Source: Lysobacter enzymogenes
GTDB lineage: Bacteria > Pseudomonadota > Gammaproteobacteria > Xanthomonadales > Xanthomonadaceae
Length of the DNA: 64,000 bases
NCBI RefSeq assembly: GCF_023617245.1
Contig: NZ_CP067396.1
Coordinates: 3,596,001-3,660,000, forward strand
Direction of reading: 5' to 3'
Under the pieces are notes generated by a model, which saw only the letters and a program-made list of their open reading frames with translations, had not been told where the DNA came from and did not search any database. Positions within the stretch are counted from its first letter, which is position 1. The number at the start of each line of letters is the position of its first letter. A program made the position numbers and the translations under genes. This document shows positions 1 to 9,300 of the stretch, piece after piece.

Positions 1-803
1 GCGCCGCCGTTGGCGACCGTGCCCAGGTCGCCGAGCTTGACCTCGCGCCCGCCCGGCACGGCGATGCGCAGCTCGCGCAATTGCTCGACCGTGGCGGCGC
101 GGCCGACCGTGCGCAGCGCGTACTCGGTGCCCTGCAGCAACACCCGTCCGCCGGGCACGTCGGTCTGGGTCTGGGCGAGCTGGCGGCTGACTTCAGCGGC
201 GGTGACGCCGAGCGCGGACAGCGTGGCCGGGTCCAGGGTCACGCCGATCTCGCGGTCGATGCCGCCGCCGCGCTGCACCCGCGCCACGCCCACGATCGAC
301 AACAGCTCGCGGTGCAGGCTGTCGTCGATGAACCAGCTCAGTTCCTCGGCGCTCATCTCCGGCGCCTCGACGCTGTAGACCAGGATCGCCTCGCCGTTGT
401 CCTCCGAGCGCTGCACCACCGGCTCTTCCATCGTCGTCGGCAGCTGGTTGCGCACCTTGGCGACCGCGTCGCGGGTGTCGTTGACCGCGCGGTCGATGTC
501 GGTCTCCAGGGCGAACTCGATGGTGGTCAGCGACACGCCCTCGACGATCTTCGAACTGACGTGGCGCACGCCCTGCAACGAAGCCAGCGAGCCCTCGACC
601 TTGCGGGTGATCTGGTTCTCGATCTCCGACGGCGGCGCGCCGGGCTGCACCAGCTGCACGGTCACCACCGGCATGGCCACGTTGGGCATGTTGGTGATCG
701 GCAGCTCCAGGAACGCCAACATGCCGGCGATGGTCAGCAGCGCGAACAACAGGATCGACGGGATCGGGTTGCCGATCGACCAGGCGGACAGGCTCTTGCG
801 CAT
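1..803 (-). CDS. RND efflux pump permease, N-terminal part (cut by window edge)
   Basis: This is the first 267 or so residues of an AcrB/MdtB-like resistance-nodulation-division inner-membrane pump. The start is MRKSLSAWSIGNPIPSILLF, followed by the first transmembrane helix and the beginning of the periplasmic porter domain (PGAPPSEIENQITRKVE, then a long stretch typical of the family). RND pumps are normally about 1,000 residues, so most of the gene lies left of the window. The ATG lies one base past the stop of the adaptor gene, so the two are surely co-transcribed and co-translated. Its position at the end of the PKS-NRPS operon suggests export of, or self-protection from, the product; that role is inferred. 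No defect is seen in the visible part. Confidence 0.93.
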   Translation of the reverse strand, partial: MRKSLSAWSIGNPIPSILLFALLTIAGMLAFLELPITNMPNVAMPVVTVQLVQPGAPPSEIENQITRKVEGSLASLQGVRHVSSKIVEGVSLTTIEFALETDIDRAVNDTRDAVAKVRNQLPTTMEEPVVQRSEDNGEAILVYSVEAPEMSAEELSWFIDDSLHRELLSIVGVARVQRGGGIDREIGVTLDPATLSALGVTAAEVSRQLAQTQTDVPGGRVLLQGTEYALRTVGRAATVEQLRELRIAVPGGREVKLGDLGTVANGG

Positions 804-804
804 G

Positions 805-1875
805 TCAGCGGCGCGCCTGGGTCAGCGCGACGATGTCGCCGTCGCGCAGGAACGGGCCGGCCTTGGCGACGATGCGCTCGCCGGCGTCGATCGCCGCGAC
901 CACCACGTGCTCGGGCGTGCGCGCGACCACCTCCACCGGCAGCCGCCGCACCGCGTTGCCGCCGCGCACCGACCACACGAACGCGCCGGCGGCATCCTGC
1001 TGCAGCGCGCTGCCGGGCAGTACCCAACCTTCGACCTGGGCCACGGTGATGCCGGCCTCGCAGAACATCCCGACCGCGGCGCGGTGCGCGCTCTCGCCCG
1101 GACGCTGCAAGGCGATGCGCACGCTGGCCGAGCGGCTGGCGCTGTCCACGCGCGGGGCGATCAGGCGGATCTCGCCCTGGATCGGCGCGCTCTCGCCGGC
1201 CAGGCGCAGGCTCGCCGGCAGCCCCACGCGCAAGCGCGCGACCTGGCGCTCGGGCACGTTGGCCTCCATTTCCACCAGCCCGTCCTTGGCCAGCTTGAAC
1301 AAGGGTTCGCTGAAGCTGGTCAGCCCGCCGATGGCGGCGCTGCGCTCGTAGATCAGCCCGTCGGTCGGCGCGACGATGCGCGCGCGGCGCACGCTCAGCT
1401 CGGCGTTGCGCAGGTTGGCCAGCGCCACTTGATAGGCCGCGTTCTTCTGCGCGACGAACTCGCGGCTGACCGCGCCGGAAGGCTGCAGCGACTGGACCCG
1501 CTCGTACTCGCCGCGGGTGCGCTCGTACTCCGAGCGCAGGCCGGCGCTCTGGATGCTGAGGTTGGAACTGTCCAGCACCGCCAGCAGCTGGCCCTTCCTG
1601 ACGTAGTCGCCGACGTCGGCGTGGATCTCGCGCACCTGCTGGCCGGCCAGTTCCGGCACCACCATCACGTTCTCGCGCGGCACGGTCGCGCCGACCACGG
1701 CGATGGCGTCGTCGACCGCGCGCTTGTGCGCGGCGACCACGCTGACGGTGAGCACCGGCGCGGCGATCGTCGCGGCCGCGGCCGGCTGCGGCCGTCCGGC
1801 CAGGCCGAACCAGACGACCGCGCCGACGACGGCCAAGCCGATGCCGATTCCCAGGTAGCTGCGAGTGGCGCTCAT
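805..1875 (-). CDS. RND efflux periplasmic adaptor (HlyD/AcrA-type)
   Basis: The protein is a 356-residue membrane fusion protein. A membrane anchor occupies residues 5-25. It is followed by a barrel-sandwich segment (VPELAGQQVREIHADVGDYV), a short alpha-hairpin (about residues 108-165), the returning lipoyl half (RIVAPTDGLIYERSAAIGG) and a beta-barrel. It would connect the inner-membrane RND pump encoded immediately downstream to an outer-membrane channel, which is not encoded here. It follows the JmjC gene by 87 bp in the same direction. The length is normal for the family. The substrate cannot be read from sequence; export of the locus product is inferred from position. Confidence 0.93.
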   Translation of the reverse strand: MSATRSYLGIGIGLAVVGAVVWFGLAGRPQPAAAATIAAPVLTVSVVAAHKRAVDDAIAVVGATVPRENVMVVPELAGQQVREIHADVGDYVRKGQLLAVLDSSNLSIQSAGLRSEYERTRGEYERVQSLQPSGAVSREFVAQKNAAYQVALANLRNAELSVRRARIVAPTDGLIYERSAAIGGLTSFSEPLFKLAKDGLVEMEANVPERQVARLRVGLPASLRLAGESAPIQGEIRLIAPRVDSASRSASVRIALQRPGESAHRAAVGMFCEAGITVAQVEGWVLPGSALQQDAAGAFVWSVRGGNAVRRLPVEVVARTPEHVVVAAIDAGERIVAKAGPFLRDGDIVALTQARR

Positions 1876-1962
1876 TGCATCGATTCTCTTGGAGGATGGT
1901 GCGTTGCGCGCGCGCCGCCGCGCTGCGTCCCGCGGGGCGCGGCGCGGCGGACGAGGCCCGGA

Positions 1963-2901
1963 TCAGGCGGCTTGCGCTTCGAGCAGTTCCTGCAGTTCGC
2001 AGAACTTCTGGTTGAAGGCCTTGACGATGTCGCGCGAGGAACCGAACTCGTAGCCCGACTGGCGATAGAAGTAGCGCAGCACTTCGAACTCGCTGTCGCT
2101 TTCCGAGCCGCTCATCAGGTAATCGATGAACTCCATCGAGCCGCGTTCGTGGACGAAGTTCCAGGTCACCGAGATCGAGTCCTCGACCACGATCACGTCG
2201 TGCAGCCAGCCGTGCGGGATGTAGATCACCTCGCCCGGGCGGATGAAGCCGTGGTAGTCGGGCTCGACCGCGAGCCGGCCCAGCTCGGCCCCGCGCACGT
2301 CGAGGAAACCGCCGAACGAGCTGCCGTCCTGGCGCCGCGCGGCCAGTTCGTCCGCGCGCGAGGGGTGGTACATCGCCACTTCCTTGACCCCGTGGAACTG
2401 CGCCACCACCGCGTCGCTGCAGAACGGATCGCGGTGCATGCGGGTGCGCGCGCCGCGCGCGGACACCAGGATGCCGCGGTACGGAAACGCATCGACGGTG
2501 GCATCGGACTGCGGCCGCGCCGGCACCAGCAGGCCCTGCCGGGGCAGGAACGCGGGCATGCGCCAGCGCAGCGCCAGGCGCGCGAAGGCTTCGTCGCCCC
2601 AGGCGTGGTCGACGCCCTTGAGCTGGTTGTACCAGCGCACGTACGGCACGCCCTCGCGGTAGTCGCCGGCGTGGCCGAACTGGCGGTCGAGGTAGTCGGC
2701 CAGGGTCGCCACTTCCTGCAGGTCGAACAGCGCGTCGTAGACCTGCACCGGCAGGTCGCCGAGGTCGGCGCGGAACGCCGCCGGGGTCCAGCGCGCCGGA
2801 TCGAAGTCGAGCTCGCGCACCACCACCGGGCGGTTGCGTTGCACGTAGTCGGCGACGAAGGTCGCTTCGTCGAGCGAATCGAGCGCGGTCAGCGGTTTCA
2901 T
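1963..2901 (-). CDS. JmjC/cupin-8 type Fe(II)/2-oxoglutarate hydroxylase
   Basis: This 312-residue protein has a cupin-like fold with the facial metal triad visible as H156-x-D158 (TRMHRDPF) and H234 (IPHGWLHDV). This is the pattern of JmjC/FIH-type dioxygenases, which hydroxylate amino-acid side chains using 2-oxoglutarate and oxygen. Its ATG overlaps the stop of the diaminobutyrate aminotransferase gene (ATGA), which fixes the start; the longer open frame upstream of 2901 overlaps that gene and is not real. In an NRPS operon the likely role is hydroxylation of a carrier-bound amino acid or of the finished peptide (inference). The target residue cannot be deduced. The C-terminal helical tail (residues 245-312) may mediate dimerisation, as in related proteins. 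Confidence 0.85.
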   Translation of the reverse strand: MKPLTALDSLDEATFVADYVQRNRPVVVRELDFDPARWTPAAFRADLGDLPVQVYDALFDLQEVATLADYLDRQFGHAGDYREGVPYVRWYNQLKGVDHAWGDEAFARLALRWRMPAFLPRQGLLVPARPQSDATVDAFPYRGILVSARGARTRMHRDPFCSDAVVAQFHGVKEVAMYHPSRADELAARRQDGSSFGGFLDVRGAELGRLAVEPDYHGFIRPGEVIYIPHGWLHDVIVVEDSISVTWNFVHERGSMEFIDYLMSGSESDSEFEVLRYFYRQSGYEFGSSRDIVKAFNQKFCELQELLEAQAA

Positions 2902-4214
2902 GCCGGCGCGCCCTGCGCCGCCGCCAGCGGCGCCAGCAGCTCGGCCAGTTCGGGCCGGTGCGCGGCGCGCAGGTCCACCGCGATGGCGATGATCTCCAGC
3001 GCGCGCGCCAGCACCTCCGGCTCGATGGTCAGCGCCGGCATCAGCTTGAGCACCTGCCCGCGCGGGCCGCAGCATTCCACCACCAGCCCGCGCTCGAAAC
3101 AGGCCTGGATCACCGCCGCGGTGTCCTGCTCGGCGTGGAATTCCAGGCCCTGCATCAGGCCCAGGCCGCGGACCTGGCGGACCATCGCCGGGTGCGCCTG
3201 GGCGATGGCCTCCAGCGCGCGGCGGATGCCGGCTTCCTTGTCGGCCAGCTCGCGTTCGAACGCGTGGCCGTCCCAGTAGCGGCGCAGCGCCTCGGCGGCG
3301 GCGACGAAGGCCAGGTTGTTGCCGCGGAAGGTGCCGTTGTCCTCGCCCGGCGACCAGGCGTCGATGCCCGGGCGCACCAGCAGCAGCGCCATCGGGAAGC
3401 CCATGCCGCCGATCGACTTGGACAGGCACACCAGATCCGGCTCGATCTGCGCGCGCTCGAAGCTGAAGAAGCGGCCGGTGCGGCCGCAGCCGGCCTGGAT
3501 GTCGTCGACGATCAGCAGGATGCCGAACTCGGCGGTCAGCTCGCGCAGCTTGCGCAGCCACTGCACCGAAGCGACGTTGAGGCCGCCCTCGCCCTGCACC
3601 GATTCCAGGATCACAGCCGCCGGCAGGTCCAGGCCCGAGCTGTGGTCCTCCAGCAGCTTGCGCAGGAAATCGACCGTGTCGATCTCGCCCAGGTAGCCGT
3701 CGTAGGGCAGCCGCGAGACCGAACCGTAGCCGACCGCCTGGCGGTGGTAGCGATTGGCGGTGAGGTTCAGCGACACCCCGGTCATGCCGTGGAAGGCGTT
3801 GGTGAAGGCGACCACGTTCTGGCGGCCGGTGACCTTGCGCGCCAGCTTGATCGCCGACTCGACCACGCTGGTGCCGGTCGGGCTGGTGAACTGCAGGCGG
3901 TAGTCGAGTCCGCGCGGCTGCAGGATCAGGCGCTGGAAGGTCTCGATGAAGTCGCGCTTGGCCTGCGAGTGCAGGTCCAGGCTCATCATGATGTTGTCGC
4001 CGCCGATGTAGTCCAGCACCGCCTGCTTGATCGCGTCGTTGTTGTGGCCGTAGTTGAGCGCGCCGGCGCCGCACAGGAAGTCGATGAACGCCTCCCCGCG
4101 TTCGTCGTAGAGGTAGCTGCTCTTGGCGCGCGCGAACACCACCGGGAACTCGCGGCAGTACGAGCGGGCTTGCGATTCGTATTTCTCGAAGGCTTCCAGT
4201 GCGTTGGCGTTCAT
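2898..4214 (-). CDS. Diaminobutyrate--2-oxoglutarate-type class III aminotransferase
   Basis: This is a PLP-dependent class III aminotransferase (438 residues from the chosen start) of the EctB/DABA aminotransferase group. It would convert aspartate 4-semialdehyde to L-2,4-diaminobutyrate with glutamate as amino donor. Visible features are GAGALNYGHNN, the PLP phosphate-binding TGTSVVESAIKLAR, AFHGMTG, the aspartate of LIVDDIQAGCGRTG and the Schiff-base lysine in CLSKSIGGMG. An ATG 12 bp upstream (4226) is possible, but a GGGGA sits about 7 nt before the ATG at 4214, so I prefer the latter. There are no ectA or ectC genes alongside, so ectoine synthesis is unlikely here. Supply of diaminobutyrate to the NRPS is the obvious inference. 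Its stop overlaps the JmjC start. Confidence 0.88.
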   Translation of the reverse strand: MNANALEAFEKYESQARSYCREFPVVFARAKSSYLYDERGEAFIDFLCGAGALNYGHNNDAIKQAVLDYIGGDNIMMSLDLHSQAKRDFIETFQRLILQPRGLDYRLQFTSPTGTSVVESAIKLARKVTGRQNVVAFTNAFHGMTGVSLNLTANRYHRQAVGYGSVSRLPYDGYLGEIDTVDFLRKLLEDHSSGLDLPAAVILESVQGEGGLNVASVQWLRKLRELTAEFGILLIVDDIQAGCGRTGRFFSFERAQIEPDLVCLSKSIGGMGFPMALLLVRPGIDAWSPGEDNGTFRGNNLAFVAAAEALRRYWDGHAFERELADKEAGIRRALEAIAQAHPAMVRQVRGLGLMQGLEFHAEQDTAAVIQACFERGLVVECCGPRGQVLKLMPALTIEPEVLARALEIIAIAVDLRAAHRPELAELLAPLAAAQGAPA

Positions 4215-4280
4215 GTGGATCCCCATTGGATTGTTATCGGCCGCCGTTGCGGCGGTCCCCGTTGCCGATCATCGATACCG

Positions 4281-4303
4281 AAAAACGTCCGCCGCGCGCG
4301 GCG
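4281..4303 (-). terminator. Candidate intrinsic terminator/attenuator between ABC permease and aminotransferase
   Basis: A perfect palindrome CGCCGCGCGCGGCG (4290-4303) lies a few bases after the permease stop. On the minus strand it is followed by ACG and a run of five T. The T run is short, so termination may be partial. If active, it would separate the aminotransferase-JmjC-RND genes from the long upstream transcript. A second small hairpin (4241-4255) lies before the aminotransferase ribosome site. Confidence 0.4.
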
Positions 4304-4307
4304 CGGC

Positions 4308-5363
4308 TTACCAGCGAAAGCGAAAGCGCGCCACCAGCAGCGCCAGCGCCGACCAGCCCATCAGGCCGGCGACCTGCGGCAGCACCTTGCCCAGGTCGGC
4401 GAAGCCCACCGAATCGAACAGGATCGCCTGCAGCGCGGTGTTGAACTGCGCCAGCGGCGTGCCGACCGCGATCCACTGCACCCATTCGGGCAGCGCCTTG
4501 ACCGAGAAGAACACCCCGCCCAGCAGGATCAGCGGCATCTGCACGAAGTTGGTGATGCCGGTGAAGGCGGTCACCGACGGGCTGATCGTGGCGAAGGCCA
4601 GGCCCATGGCCAGGAACGACACCGCGCCGAGGGTCAGCACGAACAGCAGCAGCAAATAGTTGATGTCGAACGGCACCCCGAACACGAAGATGCCCAGCAG
4701 GTACAGCGAGGCCGCGACGCTGTAGGCGATCATCATCCGCGACATGAACAGCCCGGCCAGGAACGGCACCGGCGAGACGTCGATGGTCTTGATGTTCTTG
4801 TACAGACCGTGGTGCTCTTCCTCGATCAGCAGCGCGCCGAAGCCGTTGAGGCCGACGATCAGCAAGGTCATGCCGATCAGGCCCGGCAGCAGGCTGATGA
4901 TCTTGGAACCGAACTTGCCGATCGCCACGGTCTCCTGCTGCGGCCCGGCCGGCGCCGCGCCCTTGCGGTAGTAGCCGTCGAGCACGCTCTGCAGCGCGGT
5001 GTTCTCGACCCGGTTCTCGGCCAGCGAGTTGGCGTACAGGCGCGCCGGCGCGCCGGCGCCGGGCGCGGCGAACTCCAGGTAGTGCTTGAGCTGGTTGTTC
5101 TGCAGCGCCTCGCGCGCCGGCGTGGCGGCGTCCGCGTAGCGCTCCAGCTTCACCAACTCGTGCTTGTCCAGGTAGGCCACCAGCGCCTTGGCCTCGGCCG
5201 TGGCGACGTCGCCGCCGTAGGCCAGGGCGATGCGCGAATCGCCGGCGTAACCCACGCCCAGCAGCAGCAGCACCGGCAGCACGTAGCAGAAGAACAGCGC
5301 GCTCTTGTCGTAGGAGATCTGCAGCATGCGCAGTTTGAAGAACACCCAGGTCTTGCCGATCAT
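4308..5363 (-). CDS. ABC-2 type transporter permease
   Basis: This 351-residue permease has one N-terminal transmembrane helix (about residues 21-42, ALFFCYVLPVLLLLGVGYAG), a roughly 140-residue extracytoplasmic domain, and then about five C-terminal helices including LLPGLIGMTLLIVGLNGFGA and FVQMPLILLGGVFF. This is the NodJ/DrrB-like ABC-2 exporter layout. The ATG overlaps the stop of the ATPase gene (ATGA), so the pair is translationally coupled. It probably exports the lipopeptide-like product or confers self-resistance; the substrate is inferred only from location. Confidence 0.92.
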   Translation of the reverse strand: MIGKTWVFFKLRMLQISYDKSALFFCYVLPVLLLLGVGYAGDSRIALAYGGDVATAEAKALVAYLDKHELVKLERYADAATPAREALQNNQLKHYLEFAAPGAGAPARLYANSLAENRVENTALQSVLDGYYRKGAAPAGPQQETVAIGKFGSKIISLLPGLIGMTLLIVGLNGFGALLIEEEHHGLYKNIKTIDVSPVPFLAGLFMSRMMIAYSVAASLYLLGIFVFGVPFDINYLLLLFVLTLGAVSFLAMGLAFATISPSVTAFTGITNFVQMPLILLGGVFFSVKALPEWVQWIAVGTPLAQFNTALQAILFDSVGFADLGKVLPQVAGLMGWSALALLVARFRFRW

Positions 5364-6307
5364 TCGCGCGGGTCCTTGACGGTGTGCGAAAGGAACACGT
5401 CCTCGAGGCTGGGACGGTCGATGTCGAAGTTGATGACGTCGATGCGCTGGCTCTGGCTCCGTTCCAGGATGCTGCGCATGGTCTGCGCCACCTCGCGCGT
5501 GGTCACGCGCAGGCGATCGGTCTGATCGTCCCAGTGCAGGTCGGTGGCGTCGGCCAGGTCCTGCACGTATTCGAGCTTGAACTGGCCCTTGGCGAACTGG
5601 AACTGGATCGCCTGGCGCGCCTGCATGCCGCTGACCAGCTCGGCCGGGTTGCCCTGGGCGATGACCCGACCGTCGTTCATGATCATGATCTCGTCGCACA
5701 GGCGCTCGGCCTCTTCCATGTAGTGCGTGGTCAGGATCACGGTCTTGTTCGGGTCCTGCTTGAGCTGCTCGATGAACTCCCAGGTCAGGTGGCGGCTGTG
5801 CGGGTCCAGCGCCGAGGTCGGCTCGTCGAGGAAGATCACGTCCGGATCCTCGAGCAGGGCGATGGCGATCGACAGGCGCTGCTTCTGCCCGCCCGACAGC
5901 TCGTCGACCTTGAACTTGAGCTTGTCGCTGAGCCCCAGCCGCTGCAGCAGCCACTCGATCGACTGGCCCTTGCGCGGCGGCCCGCCGGCGCGGCGCAGCT
6001 GCTGGTAGAACTTCAGCAGCTGGGCCACGCTGAGGAACTGGAAGTAGTTGTTCTGCTGCAGCTGCACGCCGATGCGCGGCTGGATCTTGCGGATCTGCGT
6101 GGCCACGTCCATGCCGAGCAGGTTTATCGAGCCGGAGGTGATCGGCACGATCCCCTCGATCATGCCCAGCAAGGTGGTCTTGCCGGCGCCGTTGGGACCG
6201 AGGATGCCGAAGCAACTGCCCTGGCGGACCTTGAAGCTCATGCCTTTGACGGCCTGGAAATCGCCGTAGCTCTTGCGGACATCGTGCACTTCGAGCGAGT
6301 GGATCAT
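5360..6307 (-). CDS. ABC transporter ATP-binding protein
   Basis: This 315-residue ATPase has a complete nucleotide-binding domain: Walker A GPNGAGKT (residues 37-44), Q-loop region near 82-86, signature LSGGQ (137-141), Walker B DVIFLDEP (156-163) and switch histidine in LTTHYMEE. A DrrA-like C-terminal extension follows (about residues 235-315), typical of drug and lipid exporters. The gene start overlaps the NRPS stop by four bases and its stop overlaps the permease start by four bases. The exporter is thus hard-wired into expression of the NRPS. It would power the ABC-2 permease encoded next. Confidence 0.95.
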   Translation of the reverse strand: MIHSLEVHDVRKSYGDFQAVKGMSFKVRQGSCFGILGPNGAGKTTLLGMIEGIVPITSGSINLLGMDVATQIRKIQPRIGVQLQQNNYFQFLSVAQLLKFYQQLRRAGGPPRKGQSIEWLLQRLGLSDKLKFKVDELSGGQKQRLSIAIALLEDPDVIFLDEPTSALDPHSRHLTWEFIEQLKQDPNKTVILTTHYMEEAERLCDEIMIMNDGRVIAQGNPAELVSGMQARQAIQFQFAKGQFKLEYVQDLADATDLHWDDQTDRLRVTTREVAQTMRSILERSQSQRIDVINFDIDRPSLEDVFLSHTVKDPRE

Positions 6308-9300
6308 GGAGCCTCCAGCGATTCGGGTTCGGCCGCCGCGGCGAGGATTTCGCCGCGGCAGGCGGCTTCGAGCGCGGCCTGCGCCGCCTCGGGGTCGTCG
6401 CTGCGGCAGGCGCAGTGCACGATCAAACGTCCGTCGGCGACCGCGGCCTCGAACAGCAGGCCGCGGAAATCGCCGAGCTTGGCCAGCAGGTAGTCCTCAT
6501 CCAGGCCGGCGGCGAGCGCGGACGCGGCCTCGGTCTGGAAGTTGAACTGCACTTCCTCGGCCAGCGCCGGTAGGGTCGGCGCGCGCGTCGGGCCCGCGCC
6601 GGCGGCTTCCAGGGTCGCGTAGTGCAAGCCCTGGCTCTGCAGGAACGCGGTGCGGTCGGACAGCTCCACCAGGCTGGTGTCGGCGGCGACCGCGAACGGG
6701 ATCTTGTCCAGGAACAGGCCGAACACGTCGAAGTAAGCGCGCTCGCCCAGTTCGCGGCCGTGGTGGTTGAGCACGATGCTGACCCGTTCCAGCCCGGTCA
6801 GCCCCAACGCCCAGCGCTTGAAGGTCTCGAACGCCTGCTCGGCGGCGGTGGACTTCGCGGCCACCGGCACGCTGGCCGTGAACACGCGCAGCGGCTGTGC
6901 GGCGCGGGCTTGCAGACGCCGCGCGGTCGCTTCCAGCGCCTGCGCCAACGCGGCGTGTCCGAGCACTTGATCGGCGGCGTCGCGCGCTTGCGCCGTGCAC
7001 GCGGCCTGCACCGCCTGCAAGTAATCGCGATAGCCGTGCTTGGGCGCCTGCGCCTGTCGCCACAGGTGTTGCAGCAGGCGTTCGCGCAGCACCCGCGCCG
7101 ACACGCCGTCCCAGATCAGGTGATCGACCGCGAACACCAGGCAATGGCGGGTATCCGACAACGACACCCAGCCGGCGCTGTACGCCAGCGGCGCGCCGCT
7201 GCCGTCGCGGTGCAGCGATTCGACCAGTTCGGCCAGCTCCAGATCCTGGCGCAGGCGGTCGGCGCCGCGCAGGTCCAGGTGCGGCAGCGGCGCGGCCGCC
7301 AGCGCCTGCGGCGCGAGCAGGCGCCACTGCGCGTCCTGCACGTCCGGCATCGCCCGCAGCAGTTCCTGTTCGGCGCACAGCGCGGCGAAACCTGCGCGCA
7401 GTTCCTCGGCGCCATACCAGCCGGCGATCTCGAACACCTCGACGCTGTCGCGGCGGTTCCAGGCCAGCAGGCTGCGCTGCATCGCGCCGAAGCCGAAGGC
7501 TTCGGCCGCCGGCGCGGCGCGCAGGGCTTCGCGCCACTGCGCGCGTTGCGCATCGAACCGCGCCACCGCCGGCAGTGCCGGCGCCGGCAAGGCCGATGCC
7601 GCCAGCCCCGCGGATTCGAGCGTCGCCGCGACCGCGTCCGGATCGTCCTCGATGCGGACGAAATCTGGCGCGTCCTCGGCCGCCGCCAGCACCCGCTGCA
7701 ATTCGCCGCGCCGCGCCGGTTCGTCGCCTTCGCGCGCCAGCAGCAGCGCGCTGCGCGCCTGCCCGGTCGGGTCCAACGCCACGCGTCGGTGCGCCCAGCC
7801 CTGCGCGCGCAGCCATTCGTCCACGCCGACCGCGCGCGGCGCCGCGGCTTCGGCCAGCGCCTTGACCGTACGCAGCTGGTAGACGTCGGTGACGCTGAAG
7901 TCCAGGTCGCGCTCGCGCAGGCGGCCGAGCATGCGGATCAGCAGGATCGAGTTGCCGCCGAGCTCGAAGAAACTGTCGTCGCGGCCGACCTGCGGCAGCT
8001 CCAGCAGTTCCTGCCAGGTCTCGGCGATGGCGCGCTCGGCCGCGCTGGCCGGCGCTTCGTACTCAGCCTGCTGCAGCGCCGCCATCGACGGCGCCGGCAG
8101 CGCGTTGCGGTCGACCTTGCCGTTGGCGTTGAGCGGCATCGCCTCCAGCATCACGATCGCCGCCGGCACCATGTAGTCCGGCAAGGCGTTGCGCAGGTGG
8201 GCCTTGAGCGCTTCCACGCCGACGCCGCCGTCCTGGACCACGTAGGCCACCAGTTGCTTGTCGCCGTGGCCAAGCTCGCGCGCGGTGACGATCGCCTCGG
8301 TCACCGCCGGGTGCTGGGCCAGGCAGCTTTCGATCTCGCCCAGCTCGATGCGGAAGCCGCGGATCTTGACCTGGAAGTCCTTGCGCCCGACGTATTCGAT
8401 GCCGCCGTCGGGCAGGCGCCGGCCGAGATCGCCGGTGAGGTACAGGCGCCGGTCGGCCTCGTGGCGCGCGTACGGATTGGGACGGAACTTGCTTTCGGTC
8501 TCGTCCGGCCGGTTGAGGTAGCCGCGCCCGACCACCGGGCCGGACACGCCGATCTCGCCGACCGCGCCCAGCGGCACCAGGCGCAGTTGCTCGTCGACGA
8601 TGTGCAGGTGCGCATTGGCCACCGGCGTACCGATCAGCACCCGCTCCACCGGCCCGAGGATCGGCTGGAACGACACGTCGTCGGAACACTCGGCCGGGCC
8701 GTAGGCGTTCATCAGCGGCACGTCGGGGTATTGCTCGAACCAGCGCGTCACCAGTTCGCGCGGCAGCGCTTCGCCGGTCGGCAGCACCCAGCGCAGCGCC
8801 GGCAGCGGCTTGCGGTACGGCAGCACCGCCTGCATCACCGACGGCACCGGTTCCCACACGGTCACGCCCTGCGCATCGAGCCGGTCGAGCAGCGCGCCCG
8901 GGTCGCGGGTGGTCTCGCTGCCGATGATCGACACCCGCGCGCCCAGCAGCGGCGCGGTCAGGAACTGCCACACCGAGATGTCGAAGCACTGCGAGGCGGT
9001 CTGCGCGATCACGTCCTCGCCCGACAGCGACAGCGGCGCGAACTTCGAGCGCATGTTGTTGATCATGCCTCGGTGTTCGATCATCACGCCCTTGGGCTTG
9101 CCGGTCGAACCCGAGGTGAAGATCACGTAGGCCAGATCGTCCAGCGCCGGCAGCGGCAGCGGCGCCGGATCGGCGACGGCGGCCGCGTCGAGCTCGGCCA
9201 GGCTGCGCACGCGCTCGCCCTTCCACTTGCGCTTGAGCCAGCGCCGCTCCATCGCCAGCGCCTCGCCGACCCACAGCAGGCCCGGCTGGGCCTCGTCGAG

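Noticed and set aside
2898..4214. EctB of an ectoine operon
   Set aside because: No ectA or ectC is adjacent; the gene is inside an NRPS operon and coupled to a JmjC hydroxylase.
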